From NCBI RefSeq assembly GCF_041468085.1, contig NZ_CP121017.1:3289676-3353675 (forward strand): a stretch of 64,000 nucleotides of DNA. The letters are read 5' to 3'. A model generated the notes under the pieces. The model was not told the DNA's origin. It saw only the letters and a list, made by a program, of their open reading frames with translations, and did no database searches. This stretch comes from Tistrella mobilis (GTDB taxonomy: Bacteria; Pseudomonadota; Alphaproteobacteria; Tistrellales; Tistrellaceae). The position numbers and the translations under genes were made by a program. Position 1 is the first letter of the stretch; the number at the start of each line of letters is the position of its first letter. Shown here piece after piece: positions 1-8,946 of the stretch.

Positions 1-759
1 AAGCGCGATGTGCTGGATGCCCTCGCCGTTATAGGCCTGGAGATATTCCTCGATCTGCGACTTGTCGTCGGCCGATTCGTTGATCGGAATCCGGATCTTG
101 CCGCAGGGGCTGGTCATCGCGCGCGAATGCAGGCCGGTCAGCTTGCCTTCGATGTCGAAATAGCGGATCTCACGGAAATTGAACAGCTTGGTGTAGAATT
201 CCGCCCAGTGGTTCATCCGCCCGCGATGGACGTTGTGGGTCAGGTGATCGATATAGGTGAGACCCTGATCATTGGCGGCGGCCTCCGCCCCCTCGATCGG
301 CTCGAAATCGATGTCGTAGATCGTGCCCCTGGGGCCGTAGCGGTCGACCAGATAGATCACGCTGCCGCCGATGCCCTGGATGGCCGGAATGTTCAGCTCC
401 ATCGGGCCGATCTGGCCCAGATGCGGCTTGGCCCCCAGTTCCAGCGCGCGCTTATAGGCGAAGCGCGCATCCTTGACCCGGAAGGCCATGGCGCAGGCGC
501 CGGGGCCGTGCACGCGGGCGAAGGACTGCGCAAAACTCTCGGGCTCGGCATTCACGATGAAATTGATGTCGCCCTGGCGGTAGAGGGTGACGTCCTTGCT
601 GCGGTGACGCGCGACGGCGGTGAAGCCCATCCGCTCGAACAGCGCCCCCATCTCCACCGGGTCGGGGCTTGCAAACTCGACGAACTCGAAGCCGTCGGTG
701 CCCATCGGGTTCTCGAAACCGAACGGCGTATCGCCGTCAATCCTGCTTTCCGCGCTCAT
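1..759 (-). CDS. hppD: 4-hydroxyphenylpyruvate dioxygenase (3' part beyond window)
   Basis: Converts 4-hydroxyphenylpyruvate to homogentisate in tyrosine catabolism; a cytosolic non-haem Fe(II) enzyme. The visible 253 residues carry the N-terminal half-domain ([16 protein letters not shown]), the central IYLVDRYG region and the start of the C-terminal barrel with the metal-ligand motif DHLTHNV and the GKIRIPINE stretch. The family is about 350-370 residues, so roughly 100 C-terminal residues, including the last metal ligand, lie outside the window; this is a window edge, not a broken gene. The ATG is preceded by a GAGGGGGAAAG ribosome-binding site. It is divergent from the MarR-type gene, which probably regulates it. 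Function is very secure from sequence. Confidence 0.95.
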   Translation of the reverse strand, partial: MSAESRIDGDTPFGFENPMGTDGFEFVEFASPDPVEMGALFERMGFTAVARHRSKDVTLYRQGDINFIVNAEPESFAQSFARVHGPGACAMAFRVKDARFAYKRALELGAKPHLGQIGPMELNIPAIQGIGGSVIYLVDRYGPRGTIYDIDFEPIEGAEAAANDQGLTYIDHLTHNVHRGRMNHWAEFYTKLFNFREIRYFDIEGKLTGLHSRAMTSPCGKIRIPINESADDKSQIEEYLQAYNGEGIQHIAL

Positions 760-889
760 CGCTTTCCCCCTCGACGTGCCACGGCTACCATCCTGCCCCC
801 GGGACGGCACGCGGACGACGCCCCGCATGGGATGCAGGGATCGGGAGACCGGGCCTTCCGGGGCTCGACGTCACCGCCGGCACCTGATA

Positions 890-903
890 GTTTCATTTGT
901 AAC
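890..903. promoter_or_regulatory. Candidate MarR operator between hppD and marR-type gene
   Basis: Imperfect inverted repeat GTTTCA-TT-TGTAAC (five of six positions pair) in the AT-richest part of the divergent intergenic region. MarR proteins usually bind 14-18 bp palindromes between themselves and a divergent target, so the placement fits. Binding is inference. Confidence 0.35.
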
Positions 904-950
904 CAAGTTGCCCCCGGACCCGGGCAATGTCAAGCGGAGGCCATCATCCG

Positions 951-1484
951 GTGAGCGAAAGCGCCAGCCCTGCCCCCGGGGCCAATCCTGAGCCCGGTTC
1001 CAATCCGACGCGGCGGCCCAACCCGGCACGCGGCGAGGATGGCAAGAGCCTCCGGCTGGAGCGCTTCCTGCCCTACCGGCTGTCCATTCTGGCCAACCGC
1101 ATTTCCTCCACCCTGGCCCGCGCCTATGCCGAAACGTTCGATCTCACCATTCCCGAATGGCGGGTGATGGCGGTTCTGGGCCGGTTTGCCCCGCTCACCG
1201 CCAATGCGATCTGCGAAGCCACGCAGATGGACAAGGTGACGGTCAGCCGCGCCGTGCAGCGGCTGGAGCGCGCCGGGCGGATCGAACGCACCACCGACGA
1301 GACCGACCGCCGCCGGGTGCTGCTCCGGCTGTCGGCCGACGGGCTGGATGTCTATGGCCGGATTGCCCCCCTGGCACTGGATTACGAGGAACGGCTGATC
1401 GCCGATCTGACACCCGAGGAACGCGACGCGCTGGTGCTGCTGATCGATCGCCTGACCGAGATGGCCGCCCGCACCGAGATCTGA
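951..1484 (+). CDS. MarR-family transcriptional regulator
   Basis: Winged-helix regulator of 177 residues. The recognition region reads TANAICEATQMDKVTVSRAVQRL and the wing DETDRRRVLLRLSADG, both typical of MarR; helices at the C-terminus (LTPEERDALVLLIDRL) would form the dimer interface. I chose the GTG start because a clean GGAGG lies ten bases upstream; an ATG 24 bases earlier in frame has no such site. The N-terminal 30 residues are Pro/Ser/Gly-rich and probably disordered. It sits head-to-head with hppD, an arrangement used by MarR regulators of homogentisate-pathway genes, so control of tyrosine degradation by a pathway ligand is likely but not shown. Confidence 0.9.
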   Translation: MSESASPAPGANPEPGSNPTRRPNPARGEDGKSLRLERFLPYRLSILANRISSTLARAYAETFDLTIPEWRVMAVLGRFAPLTANAICEATQMDKVTVSRAVQRLERAGRIERTTDETDRRRVLLRLSADGLDVYGRIAPLALDYEERLIADLTPEERDALVLLIDRLTEMAARTEI

Positions 1485-1925
1485 CGCGTGTCCGATCAGG
1501 CGATTAGCAACCATTGGTAGATAAAGTGGATATTTCTGTCGGGCGCCTGACGGGCAAGGTGGTGCCGGATGGCGCCGGAATGTGACGCGGCGCAGCACAT
1601 TCACGAAAATTGCCTTTTATTCGAACGGTATTTTATGCAGGCATCATCTGTAAAAACTGGCGGAATACAGCCGAATTCGATGCCGTGACAGCCTTCCCGC
1701 CCTCGGGTCCACGATGTGTGCACCGCACGATATATCCTCTTGTTGCGCCGCCGCATCCTGCTCTACAGTTAAAGCAGGGTGACATACAGGCGTGACACTT
1801 CGGCATCGCAGGATCGATGCAGCCCCCGGGTGACTCGCCTCCGACGCGTGACATACACAAGCAATACGCGGCCAACCGCGACCGGAGACGCCTGCTGCGA
1901 CCGGAAAATGATAGGGGGTATGGTG
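1485..1925. other. Intergenic region without a convincing gene
   Basis: About 440 bases between the MarR gene and the chemoreceptor-like gene, noticeably more AT-rich than the flanks. It contains two direct copies of GTGACATACA at 1779 and 1848, which could be regulatory half-sites. I found no convincing terminator, RNA gene or short coding frame with a good ribosome-binding site. Confidence 0.5.
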
Positions 1926-2993
1926 ATGACCAGTCAGATGCCACTCGCAGTGCGTGCCGCGGCCGATGCCGTTGCCGCCGAAGCCGTTTCGGCGCAGAAG
2001 GTCCGCGGCCTGATGCAGGGCCTGAGCGATGATGTCCGGCGCTTTTCCAGCGGCAATCAGGAGATCGCGGCACGGACCCGTCTGCTGGCCCTGAATGCGG
2101 CGATCGAGGCCGCCCGCGCCGGCAATGCCGGCCGCGGCTTTTCGGTGGTCGCGGGCGAGGTCAAAAGCCTGGCCGAGCAGGCCGACGGCGCCGCGAAACG
2201 CTTTCAGGAAGAGATCATCGGCCGCATCGCCGAATGCGAAGCGGTGACCCAGCGGCTGGTGGGCCAGCGCGGTCAGGAACTGGCGAAGGCCCTGGTCCAG
2301 CTGATCGTTCGCAACCTTTACGAGCGTACCTGCGACGTACGGTGGTGGGCCACCGACACCGCCTTCTGGGAGGCGCTGGAACAGCCCTCCCGCGAGGCGC
2401 TGGAACATGCCGCGATGCGGCTGTCGGTCATTCACCGCTATTACACCGTCTACACCAATCTTGTGCTGACCGATGCCTCGGGCCGGGTGGTCGCCATGGC
2501 CGACGACCGTTTCCAGCGCATGCGCGGCGCCGATCTGTCGCGGGAAGCCTGGGTGCGCGAGGCGCTCGCCACCCGCAGCGGCGATGAATACATCGTCGAC
2601 GACGTCCGCACCGACGTGATGCACGACAACCGCTCGGTGCTGGTCTATGCCACGGCGGTCCGCGAAGGCGGACGCACCGACGGGCGGGTGATCGGCACGC
2701 TCGGCATCTATTTCGACTGGGAACGCCAGGGCCGTTCGATCGTGGTCGACGAACCCTCGCTCTCGGCCGATGAATGGACCCGCTCGCGGGTCCTGCTGCT
2801 GGATCGCGCCCGGCGCGTCATCGCCGCCTCCGACGGCCAGGGGCTCTACCAGACCTTTCATCTGTCGACCGACGGCGCCAAACAGGGCACCTACATGACC
2901 GGCGACACGGTGATCGGCTTCTCTGAAACCATCGGCTATCAGGAATATGACGGTCTGGGCTGGATGGGTGTGGTGATCCAGCGCATGAGGTGA
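1926..2993 (+). CDS. Soluble MCP-type signalling protein with C-terminal Cache-like sensor
   Basis: A 355-residue cytosolic protein with no membrane segment. Residues about 35-85 contain the chemoreceptor hairpin tip that binds CheA/CheW ([20 protein letters not shown], then [13 protein letters not shown]). The remaining two thirds (from about residue 110) look like a PDC/Cache-type ligand-binding fold: [16 protein letters not shown], then [29 protein letters not shown] and [16 protein letters not shown]. The order is therefore signalling-then-sensor, opposite to classical receptors, and the signalling hairpin is very short. The ATG was chosen because GGGGGT lies just upstream; earlier in-frame starts give an unlikely Arg-rich leader. 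No che genes are adjacent. Role (aerotaxis or other taxis, or another CheA-like pathway) is unknown. Confidence 0.8.
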   Translation: MTSQMPLAVRAAADAVAAEAVSAQKVRGLMQGLSDDVRRFSSGNQEIAARTRLLALNAAIEAARAGNAGRGFSVVAGEVKSLAEQADGAAKRFQEEIIGRIAECEAVTQRLVGQRGQELAKALVQLIVRNLYERTCDVRWWATDTAFWEALEQPSREALEHAAMRLSVIHRYYTVYTNLVLTDASGRVVAMADDRFQRMRGADLSREAWVREALATRSGDEYIVDDVRTDVMHDNRSVLVYATAVREGGRTDGRVIGTLGIYFDWERQGRSIVVDEPSLSADEWTRSRVLLLDRARRVIAASDGQGLYQTFHLSTDGAKQGTYMTGDTVIGFSETIGYQEYDGLGWMGVVIQRMR

Positions 2994-3097
2994 GCCCGAG
3001 GCTCCCGCCCGGCCAGCCGCTCCGCTAGGATGGAACGGCCGGCCGCTGCACCCGTCTTCCACGCGGCCCGGCCAGCCCGGAGCCGGAGCCGCACCCC

Positions 3098-4819
3098 ATG
3101 ACCAGCCCGAGCCTTCCCTTGTCCCGGGGTCGTACGCAGAACCGGCGCGGCCGCCTGGTCCGCCGGTTGCGCGCGGTGACCGGCGCCATCATGCTGGTCT
3201 TCGTGACCGGCCATCTGATCGCCCATGCCAGCGGGCTGTTCGGCATCGGTTTCGCCCAGAAGGTGCTGGACGTGACCATGGCGCCATGGACCGTGCCGCC
3301 GGGCGCCGTGCTGCTGCCCGCCGCCTTCCTGCTCCATGCCGGCCTTGGCCTGCGCGCGCTCTATCTGCGCCGCAGCCTGCGCATGCCGCCCGCGGAGGCG
3401 CTGCAACTGGCGCTCGGGCTGCTGCTGCCGCTGCTGCTGGCGGCCCATATCACCGGGGTGGATGCGGCACTCAGCGTCGATGCAGGGGTCGACAGCTATA
3501 CCCGGATCATGGCCCTGCTCTGGACACCGACCGGGGCGTTGCGCCAGTTCGTGCTGCTGGGCGTGGTCTGGCTGCACGGCATGATCGGGCTCGGCTTCTG
3601 GCTGAAGGGGCGCGGCGCCGGGCCAGGCTGGATCGCCGCCTGGCGGATCGGCGCCTGGGCGCTGCCGCTCGCCGCGCTGCTGGGCTTCCTGGATGCCGGG
3701 CGAAGCGTGGCCGGGCTGATGAAGCTGGGCGTGCTGTCGCCGACGCTGTCCGGCCTGCCCGCCGATCTCCATGCCCGGGCTCAGGCGAATGAGTTTGCGA
3801 TGATTGCGAACTGGACCTTCGCAATCTTCGCAACCCTTGCCGCCCGCGGCCTGCGCCACCTGATCTCGCTGCGTCACGGCCGGATCACGGTGACCTATCC
3901 GGGCGGCCGCACGGTGCGGATGCTGCCGGGCGGTTCGGTACTGGAAGCAAGCCGGCTGGGCAATGTGCCCCATGTCGCGGTCTGCGGCGGCCGCGGCCGC
4001 TGTTCCACCTGCCGGGTGGAGATCGTGCGCGGGCTGGAGAACCTGCCGCCGGCCGATGCCGAGGAAGCCGCCCTGCTCTCCCGCATCCGCGCGCCCGCGG
4101 GCGTGCGGCTGGCCTGCCGGCTGCATCCGACCGGACCGGTTTCGGTGCATCCGCTGCTGAAGGCCCAGGGCCGCGGCCGGCGGCCGTCGGAGGATGCGAT
4201 GGTCCATGGCGGGCGCGAGAAGCGGGTCGCGATCCTGTTCACCGACATCCGCGGCTCTACCGCCATCGCCGAACAGCGCCCGCCCTACGACATCATGTTC
4301 CTGCTGGAGCGCTATTTCGAAACCATCGGCGGCGCGGTGGAAGCGGCCGGCGGCACGCCCAACGCCTTCGTCGGCGACGAGGTGATGGCGATCTTCGGTG
4401 CCGATGGCGGCGACGGCCCCAAGGATTTCGCCGCCGCGGCCACCCAGGCCCTGCACGCGGCGGGCGAGATCGCCCGTCGGCTGGAGGTGCTGAACCGCAG
4501 CCTGGTGCGCGATCTGGGGCAGCCGCTCAGGATCGGCATCGGCATTCATGGCGGCCCGGCCGTGGTCGGCCGGCTGGGCTATGGCGAGACCCGGATGTTG
4601 ACCGCGGTGGGCGATACCGTCCATGTCGCCCGGCGGCTGGAAGAGCTGACCAAGGCCCATGCCTGCCTGCTGGTGGTATCGGACGACATCCTGCAGGCGG
4701 CAGGGCGGACGCCGGCCAGCCTTGATGCCACGCGCCACGAAATCACCGTCCGCGGCCGGGTGGAACCGCTGGCGGTGCATGCAGTACCGGCCGTGGCGGT
4801 GGACCGGCTGGGCGGTTGA
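3098..4819 (+). CDS. Membrane ferredoxin-domain adenylate cyclase (class III)
   Basis: 573 residues with three parts. Residues 20-250 form about five or six membrane helices resembling the succinate-dehydrogenase/fumarate-reductase cytochrome b fold, with His39, His80, His117 and His160 as possible haem ligands. Residues about 260-355 form a plant-type 2Fe-2S ferredoxin domain with Cys296, Cys302, Cys305 (VCGGRGRCSTCRVE) and Cys340 (RLACRLHP). Residues 375-573 are a class III nucleotide cyclase: metal Asp383 in FTDIRGST, Asp427 in GDEVMAIFG, and RIGIGIHGG. It should make cAMP in response to redox or electron transfer at the membrane. It stands alone and ends convergently against the ATP-grasp gene. 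The domain assignment is secure; redox control is inference. Confidence 0.9.
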   Translation: MTSPSLPLSRGRTQNRRGRLVRRLRAVTGAIMLVFVTGHLIAHASGLFGIGFAQKVLDVTMAPWTVPPGAVLLPAAFLLHAGLGLRALYLRRSLRMPPAEALQLALGLLLPLLLAAHITGVDAALSVDAGVDSYTRIMALLWTPTGALRQFVLLGVVWLHGMIGLGFWLKGRGAGPGWIAAWRIGAWALPLAALLGFLDAGRSVAGLMKLGVLSPTLSGLPADLHARAQANEFAMIANWTFAIFATLAARGLRHLISLRHGRITVTYPGGRTVRMLPGGSVLEASRLGNVPHVAVCGGRGRCSTCRVEIVRGLENLPPADAEEAALLSRIRAPAGVRLACRLHPTGPVSVHPLLKAQGRGRRPSEDAMVHGGREKRVAILFTDIRGSTAIAEQRPPYDIMFLLERYFETIGGAVEAAGGTPNAFVGDEVMAIFGADGGDGPKDFAAAATQALHAAGEIARRLEVLNRSLVRDLGQPLRIGIGIHGGPAVVGRLGYGETRMLTAVGDTVHVARRLEELTKAHACLLVVSDDILQAAGRTPASLDATRHEITVRGRVEPLAVHAVPAVAVDRLGG

Positions 4820-4822
4820 CGC

Positions 4823-6115
4823 TCAACCGGATCCGGGCGCCAGATCGAAGATCACGCCCTCGCGTTCCCAGGCACGGATCCGGGCATAATCGGCCGCCAG
4901 CACCGCCGCATCTTCATGAACCAGATAAACCACGCCGGGGCTGGAGAAATAGTCGATCGTCGGCCTGAGCCGCACCCCCGGCCCGGCCACGGCGATCGAT
5001 GAGGCATAAGAGGCGAGCCCCTCGATCCGCGCGAAACCCGACCGGCCGGTGATGACGCCCTCATGCTCTGAAATGAGCGCCACGCACCAGATCTCCGCCG
5101 CCATCCGGTAGGGCTGATCGAGCCGGGCCAGGAAGCCCGCCGGATCGGTCACCGCCTGCACCGCAAGATCGGCCTGGGTGACCCCCAGGCTGCGGCGCAC
5201 CGCCTGCTGTTCCACCGTTCCCATCAGCCGGGCGGCGGTTTCGATCAGCACCGGGCCCTCGGCGGTGAGCATCAATTCGGTATGGGCGGGCCCATAGGCG
5301 ATGCCGAGTGCGTCGAGCACGGCCAGGGTATAGGCGGCAAGCGCGTCCTGAACCGCGCCGTCGCGCGGCAGCAGCATCTCCAGATCGTTGATGAAGGCGG
5401 CATCCGCCACCTCGCGCTTGGATTCGGCCCAGATCTCGGCGACCAGATGACGGCCGTTCACGCTGACCGTGTTGACGAAATACTGCCGCCCGCGCAGGAA
5501 GCCCTGCACCAGCAGCCGGTCGTTGACCGACCCCAGCCGGTTGGGCCGGCCATGCAGCGCCCGGAAGGCACGCTCCACCGCCGCGGCATCGTGGCAGAAG
5601 GTGACGCCATCGGTGCCGGCGCTGTCGAGCGGCTTGACCACCACCGGCCAGTTTCCCCGTGCCATCGCCCAGGCGACCGCATCGGCCGGATCGTCGGTCA
5701 CATGCTGGGGTGCGGCGGCAAGGCCCGCCGCCGCCACCACCTGCCCCATCAGGAACTTGTCGCGCCGGGCGCGGCTGAGCCGGGTGCCGTTGCCGGGCAG
5801 GCCAAGCCCTTCGGCCAGCTGATCGGCCAGTTCCACACCACATTCCGAACCCGCCAGCACAACCACCGGCGCATGGGGCAGCAGGGCATTGAGCGTGCGG
5901 CGAAGATCGCCGTCATGGGCGATCAGCCCGATGAAATCCCCCGGCCGGAAGCTTGCCCGATAGGGATCGGGCACCAGAGGGGTGCTGGAGACATGGATCG
6001 TCCGCCAGCCGGCGGCGGCAAAGGCGGGGGCAAGGGCCGCACCGGTGGAATAGGCATCGACCACCACGGCCACCGGACGGATATCGGGCACGGGAATGCG
6101 CGGTCGGTCGGTCAT
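4823..6115 (-). CDS. ATP-grasp ligase, L-amino-acid-ligase-like
   Basis: 430 residues. An N-terminal pre-ATP-grasp Rossmann part (VAVVVDAYSTGAALAPAF) is followed by the ATP-binding core: PVVVKPLDSAGTDGV with Lys161, RLLVQGFLRGRQYFVN, and the metal-binding segment VLIETAARLMGTVEQQ. This is the layout of carboxylate-amine ligases such as BacD/RizA-type L-amino acid ligases, which join amino acids through an acyl phosphate. Its ATG overlaps the stop of the EamA transporter gene by four bases, so translation is coupled. In this cluster it could add or cap a residue on the product of the NRPS-like enzyme. A reading in which it is fused to upstream sequence in the same frame is rejected, because that stretch lies out of frame within the transporter gene. 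Confidence 0.85.
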   Translation of the reverse strand: MTDRPRIPVPDIRPVAVVVDAYSTGAALAPAFAAAGWRTIHVSSTPLVPDPYRASFRPGDFIGLIAHDGDLRRTLNALLPHAPVVVLAGSECGVELADQLAEGLGLPGNGTRLSRARRDKFLMGQVVAAAGLAAAPQHVTDDPADAVAWAMARGNWPVVVKPLDSAGTDGVTFCHDAAAVERAFRALHGRPNRLGSVNDRLLVQGFLRGRQYFVNTVSVNGRHLVAEIWAESKREVADAAFINDLEMLLPRDGAVQDALAAYTLAVLDALGIAYGPAHTELMLTAEGPVLIETAARLMGTVEQQAVRRSLGVTQADLAVQAVTDPAGFLARLDQPYRMAAEIWCVALISEHEGVITGRSGFARIEGLASYASSIAVAGPGVRLRPTIDYFSSPGVVYLVHEDAAVLAADYARIRAWEREGVIFDLAPGSG

Positions 6116-7074
6116 GGCGCATCCCCCGCAGCAAGCGCCGGGCCGGCACGGCGCGGCCGCATCAGCCCCAGATAGCCGGCGGCAACCAGCAGCGCCACAC
6201 CGGCGACGGTCAGCGGCGACCAGTGGTTCCAGGCGCTGAAGGCCTGGAAGGCGAGCGTGAACAGCGGGCAGAGACCGACGATGACGTTGACATGGAAGAT
6301 CCGGCCATAGCGGATGCCCACCTGCAAGGCATAAAGCGGCAGTGCCACGCCCAGAAGGCCGATGCCGGCGACGGTTTCGACCGAGGGCATCGGCCCCGCA
6401 AAGCGGCCGGTGGCCCAGGCGACGATGCCGCAGAACCCGACCAGCAGCCAGAAACGCCGGGCCATGATCGCCGACGGACCCAGCCCCGCCAGCGACAGTT
6501 TCTTGGCCCAGACACTGGTCAGCGTGGCCGAGATGCCGCCCGCGGTCGCCGCCACCAGGCCGAACGCGGTTTCGATCGGGGTCGCGGCGATCACCTCGCC
6601 CTGCCCCTCGGCCGCACTCCAGGCCAGCAGCAGGCAGGCGGCCAGAATGCCCGCCCCGCTCGCCACCTCTGCCAGGGTGGTGCGGATGCCGGCAAAGCGG
6701 CGCCAGGCCAGCACCGCAAGCGGCCCGACACCGCCGCTCAACCCGCCGGCCACCGCCGGCTCCAGCCAGCGCAGCGCCAGATAGATGCCGAGCCAGGCGC
6801 CGGCCGTGGTCAGGTTCACCATCACCAGCGCCCGCATCACCCGGGGCGTATAGACCGACGTCTGCCCCCCGCCGGCCCGGTCGATCACCTGGAACAGCAG
6901 GATCACCAGCCCGAAACAGGCGGTGATCAGCACGAAGGGATCGACGGTCTGCAGCACATGGCCGGCATAGACCTCTTTCGCAGCGCTGGTGACGTTGTAG
7001 ACCATGGTCGCAGCCAGACCCGCCAGCACCAGCGGCCGGGCATGGGCATAGCGATCGGCGTCGGCATCGGTCAT
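6112..7074 (-). CDS. EamA/DMT-family exporter
   Basis: 320 residues with about ten hydrophobic helices and two internal EamA-type repeats, the family's usual size. Examples are LITACFGLVILLFQVID, LTTAGAWLGIYLALRWLEP and FHVNVIVGLCPLFTLAF. Drug/metabolite transporters of this kind commonly export amino acids and small peptides. It overlaps the desaturase gene upstream and the ATP-grasp gene downstream by four bases each, so it is an integral member of the operon and is the obvious candidate to export the product. Substrate cannot be read from the sequence. Confidence 0.85.
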   Translation of the reverse strand: MTDADADRYAHARPLVLAGLAATMVYNVTSAAKEVYAGHVLQTVDPFVLITACFGLVILLFQVIDRAGGGQTSVYTPRVMRALVMVNLTTAGAWLGIYLALRWLEPAVAGGLSGGVGPLAVLAWRRFAGIRTTLAEVASGAGILAACLLLAWSAAEGQGEVIAATPIETAFGLVAATAGGISATLTSVWAKKLSLAGLGPSAIMARRFWLLVGFCGIVAWATGRFAGPMPSVETVAGIGLLGVALPLYALQVGIRYGRIFHVNVIVGLCPLFTLAFQAFSAWNHWSPLTVAGVALLVAAGYLGLMRPRRAGPALAAGDAP

Positions 7075-8066
7075 GCGGCAACCTTCGGCGCGCGGATGTT
7101 GCGGAACACCTCGCGGTAATAGCGGCCGAAAAAGGCCGCATAAGACGGTTCGGTATGGGCCAGATCGGCATGGATGATGCGGTCGATCCGGGCCAGCTGG
7201 CGGATCGGCGCATTGGCCAGCCAGTGATGCGAGGCGTGAAAGTTGTTGCCGTTCACGAACCACGACAGGAAGCGGCTGGTGGTGATGGTGCGGCTGTTGA
7301 TCAGGGCGCTGCCATTATCCATCACACAGCCGAAATGCTCGGGCAGCTGGATGTGGAAGTTGAAGATCGCCGCCGGGATCAGCGGCAGGAACCACAGCCA
7401 GAGGAAGACCGGCTGGCCGGTCAGAAGGTCGAAGACCACCCCGCCCGCCAGACAGGCCGCCATCAGCCGGAAGCCGTCGCGCACCCGCCGCTCGGACCGG
7501 CTGCGGATCGGCATGCGGCCGCGCACCGCCGCCACGCATTTGCCCAGCGCCGCGCGGAAATGATCCAGCGCCAACAAGTTGCGCCACAACAGCCAATAGT
7601 TGTGGATCGCCGCCGGCTGATAGGCAAAGCCCTCGTCACGGACATCGACATGATGGCGGGCATGCGACACCCGCCATTCCTCGAAATTGGTCAACAGGGT
7701 CATGGCCAGCGCCGTGCCGACCACCCGGTTCACCCGGCGGCTGCGGAAGGCGATGAAATGCATGCATTCATGGGCGAATTCCAGATTGCGGGCATAGACC
7801 GCGCCGATCAGCACCGCACCCAGGATCTGCAGCGGCAGAATGCCTGTGCCGAGGGCGAGCCAGGCGCCCGCTCCCCAGATCGCCCCCTGTTCGGCCATGC
7901 GCCACAGGAAATAGCGGTCCCGGATCTGCATGAAGCCGGCATCGGCGATCAGCTGCGCGCGCGCCTCGGCGAGCCGGCGTTCGGCGGCGGCGGCCGCGGC
8001 CTCCAGCGCCGCCCGCCGGATGGCAGCGTCGTCAGACCCCGCATCAAAAGCCAGAGCGACGCTCAT
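7071..8066 (-). CDS. Membrane fatty-acid desaturase/hydroxylase family protein
   Basis: 331 residues with the three His boxes of di-iron membrane desaturases and hydroxylases: HECMH (99-103), HARHH (135-139) and a late HASHH, plus hydrophobic stretches around 65-90, 115-128 and 235-260. These enzymes use O2 and reduced ferredoxin or a similar donor to desaturate or hydroxylate lipid chains. Its start overlaps the stop of the dioxygenase gene by four bases. Within this cluster it may act on an acyl group or on the aldehyde/alcohol made by the reductase-terminated NRPS. Family is secure, regiochemistry and substrate unknown. Confidence 0.85.
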   Translation of the reverse strand: MSVALAFDAGSDDAAIRRAALEAAAAAAERRLAEARAQLIADAGFMQIRDRYFLWRMAEQGAIWGAGAWLALGTGILPLQILGAVLIGAVYARNLEFAHECMHFIAFRSRRVNRVVGTALAMTLLTNFEEWRVSHARHHVDVRDEGFAYQPAAIHNYWLLWRNLLALDHFRAALGKCVAAVRGRMPIRSRSERRVRDGFRLMAACLAGGVVFDLLTGQPVFLWLWFLPLIPAAIFNFHIQLPEHFGCVMDNGSALINSRTITTSRFLSWFVNGNNFHASHHWLANAPIRQLARIDRIIHADLAHTEPSYAAFFGRYYREVFRNIRAPKVAA

Positions 8067-8899
8067 GACTGCCTGTCCTCGACATGAGTGGCACCGCGAT
8101 CGGTGTAGACTTCGTCGGTGGTCTCGTGCACCACCTCGCGGCTCCAGTCGGCGACGCTGGCCCAGGCGAGGTTGAGGATGGTGCGCTGCGACGGCCGCTG
8201 CAGCGGATAGACGCCATGCAGCGTGGTGTCGGAGCGCAGGACGTAGATGTCGCCGGATTTGAGCGCATAGGACCGGATCGGCCGGCTGCACAGGATCTCG
8301 TGCAGCCGCGGATCGGCCTTGTTCCAGCGGGTGTCGGCGACACACTGGATGAAGCCACCATCTTCCACCGGCGGCGCCTCCAGCACCCAGACCATGCCAT
8401 AGGCGTAATCGTCCCAGTGCCAGCCATGGGTGTCGCCCGGCTCGGTCAGCCGGGCGATGACGAACTGCTCGTCGTCATAGGGACAGAGCACCACCTCTTC
8501 GCCGGCGATGCGCGTGGCAAGGTCGAGCAGCGGCTTCGACCGGTAGAGCCGCGGCACCAGCGCGCTGTTGCGGGCAATGTAGTCGCGCTTGACCGAATTC
8601 ATCTTCCGCGGCGTGTTCGACGTGGTCGGCAGGCGGATGTCGCGCCGCACCGCCCAGCCGGCGATCAGCCGCTCCACCTCGGCGCAGAGGGCCGCCATCA
8701 CCTCGGGCGGGCAGATTTCAGAGACGACCACCAGCCCCTCGTCCAGGAAGCGCGCCCGCCAGCGGGCGAGCAGATCGTCGGTCACCACGGCGGCGATCCG
8801 CCGGGCGAGCAGGTCGTCCAGCGCCGCCGGCAGGTCGGGCTCGGCCCCGGTAACGGTATCGGCATCGGCGGCAGGCATGGATATGTCGGTCAGGCTCAT
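8063..8899 (-). CDS. Fe(II)/2-oxoglutarate-dependent dioxygenase-like oxygenase
   Basis: 278 residues. A HxD motif (His161-Trp-Asp163 in HGWHWDDYAYG) and a distal His228 in TTLHGVYPLQ, followed by Arg239 (PSQRTILN), fit the facial-triad and 2-oxoglutarate-anchoring residues of the cupin-fold dioxygenases. GDIYVLRSD precedes the distal His, as in the family. I chose the ATG that has GGAG nine bases upstream; an in-frame ATG 24 bases earlier (MTRPEITQ) has a weaker site. It lies between the aldo/keto reductase and the desaturase in the operon. Likely hydroxylates an amino acid or the tethered or released product; the exact substrate is not recognisable. Confidence 0.8.
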   Translation of the reverse strand: MSLTDISMPAADADTVTGAEPDLPAALDDLLARRIAAVVTDDLLARWRARFLDEGLVVVSEICPPEVMAALCAEVERLIAGWAVRRDIRLPTTSNTPRKMNSVKRDYIARNSALVPRLYRSKPLLDLATRIAGEEVVLCPYDDEQFVIARLTEPGDTHGWHWDDYAYGMVWVLEAPPVEDGGFIQCVADTRWNKADPRLHEILCSRPIRSYALKSGDIYVLRSDTTLHGVYPLQRPSQRTILNLAWASVADWSREVVHETTDEVYTDRGATHVEDRQS

Positions 8900-8946
8900 C
8901 TGCGTGATCTCCGGTCGGGTCATCGGGATCCGGACGGGGGCGGGTC

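Noticed and set aside
1-759. Truncated hppD pseudogene
   Set aside because: The gene simply runs off the window; the visible part is intact.
4823-7213. ATP-grasp protein with a 360-residue N-terminal extension
   Set aside because: The extension is Arg/Gly/Ala-rich and lies out of frame inside the EamA transporter gene. The ATGA overlap at 6112-6115 marks the true start.
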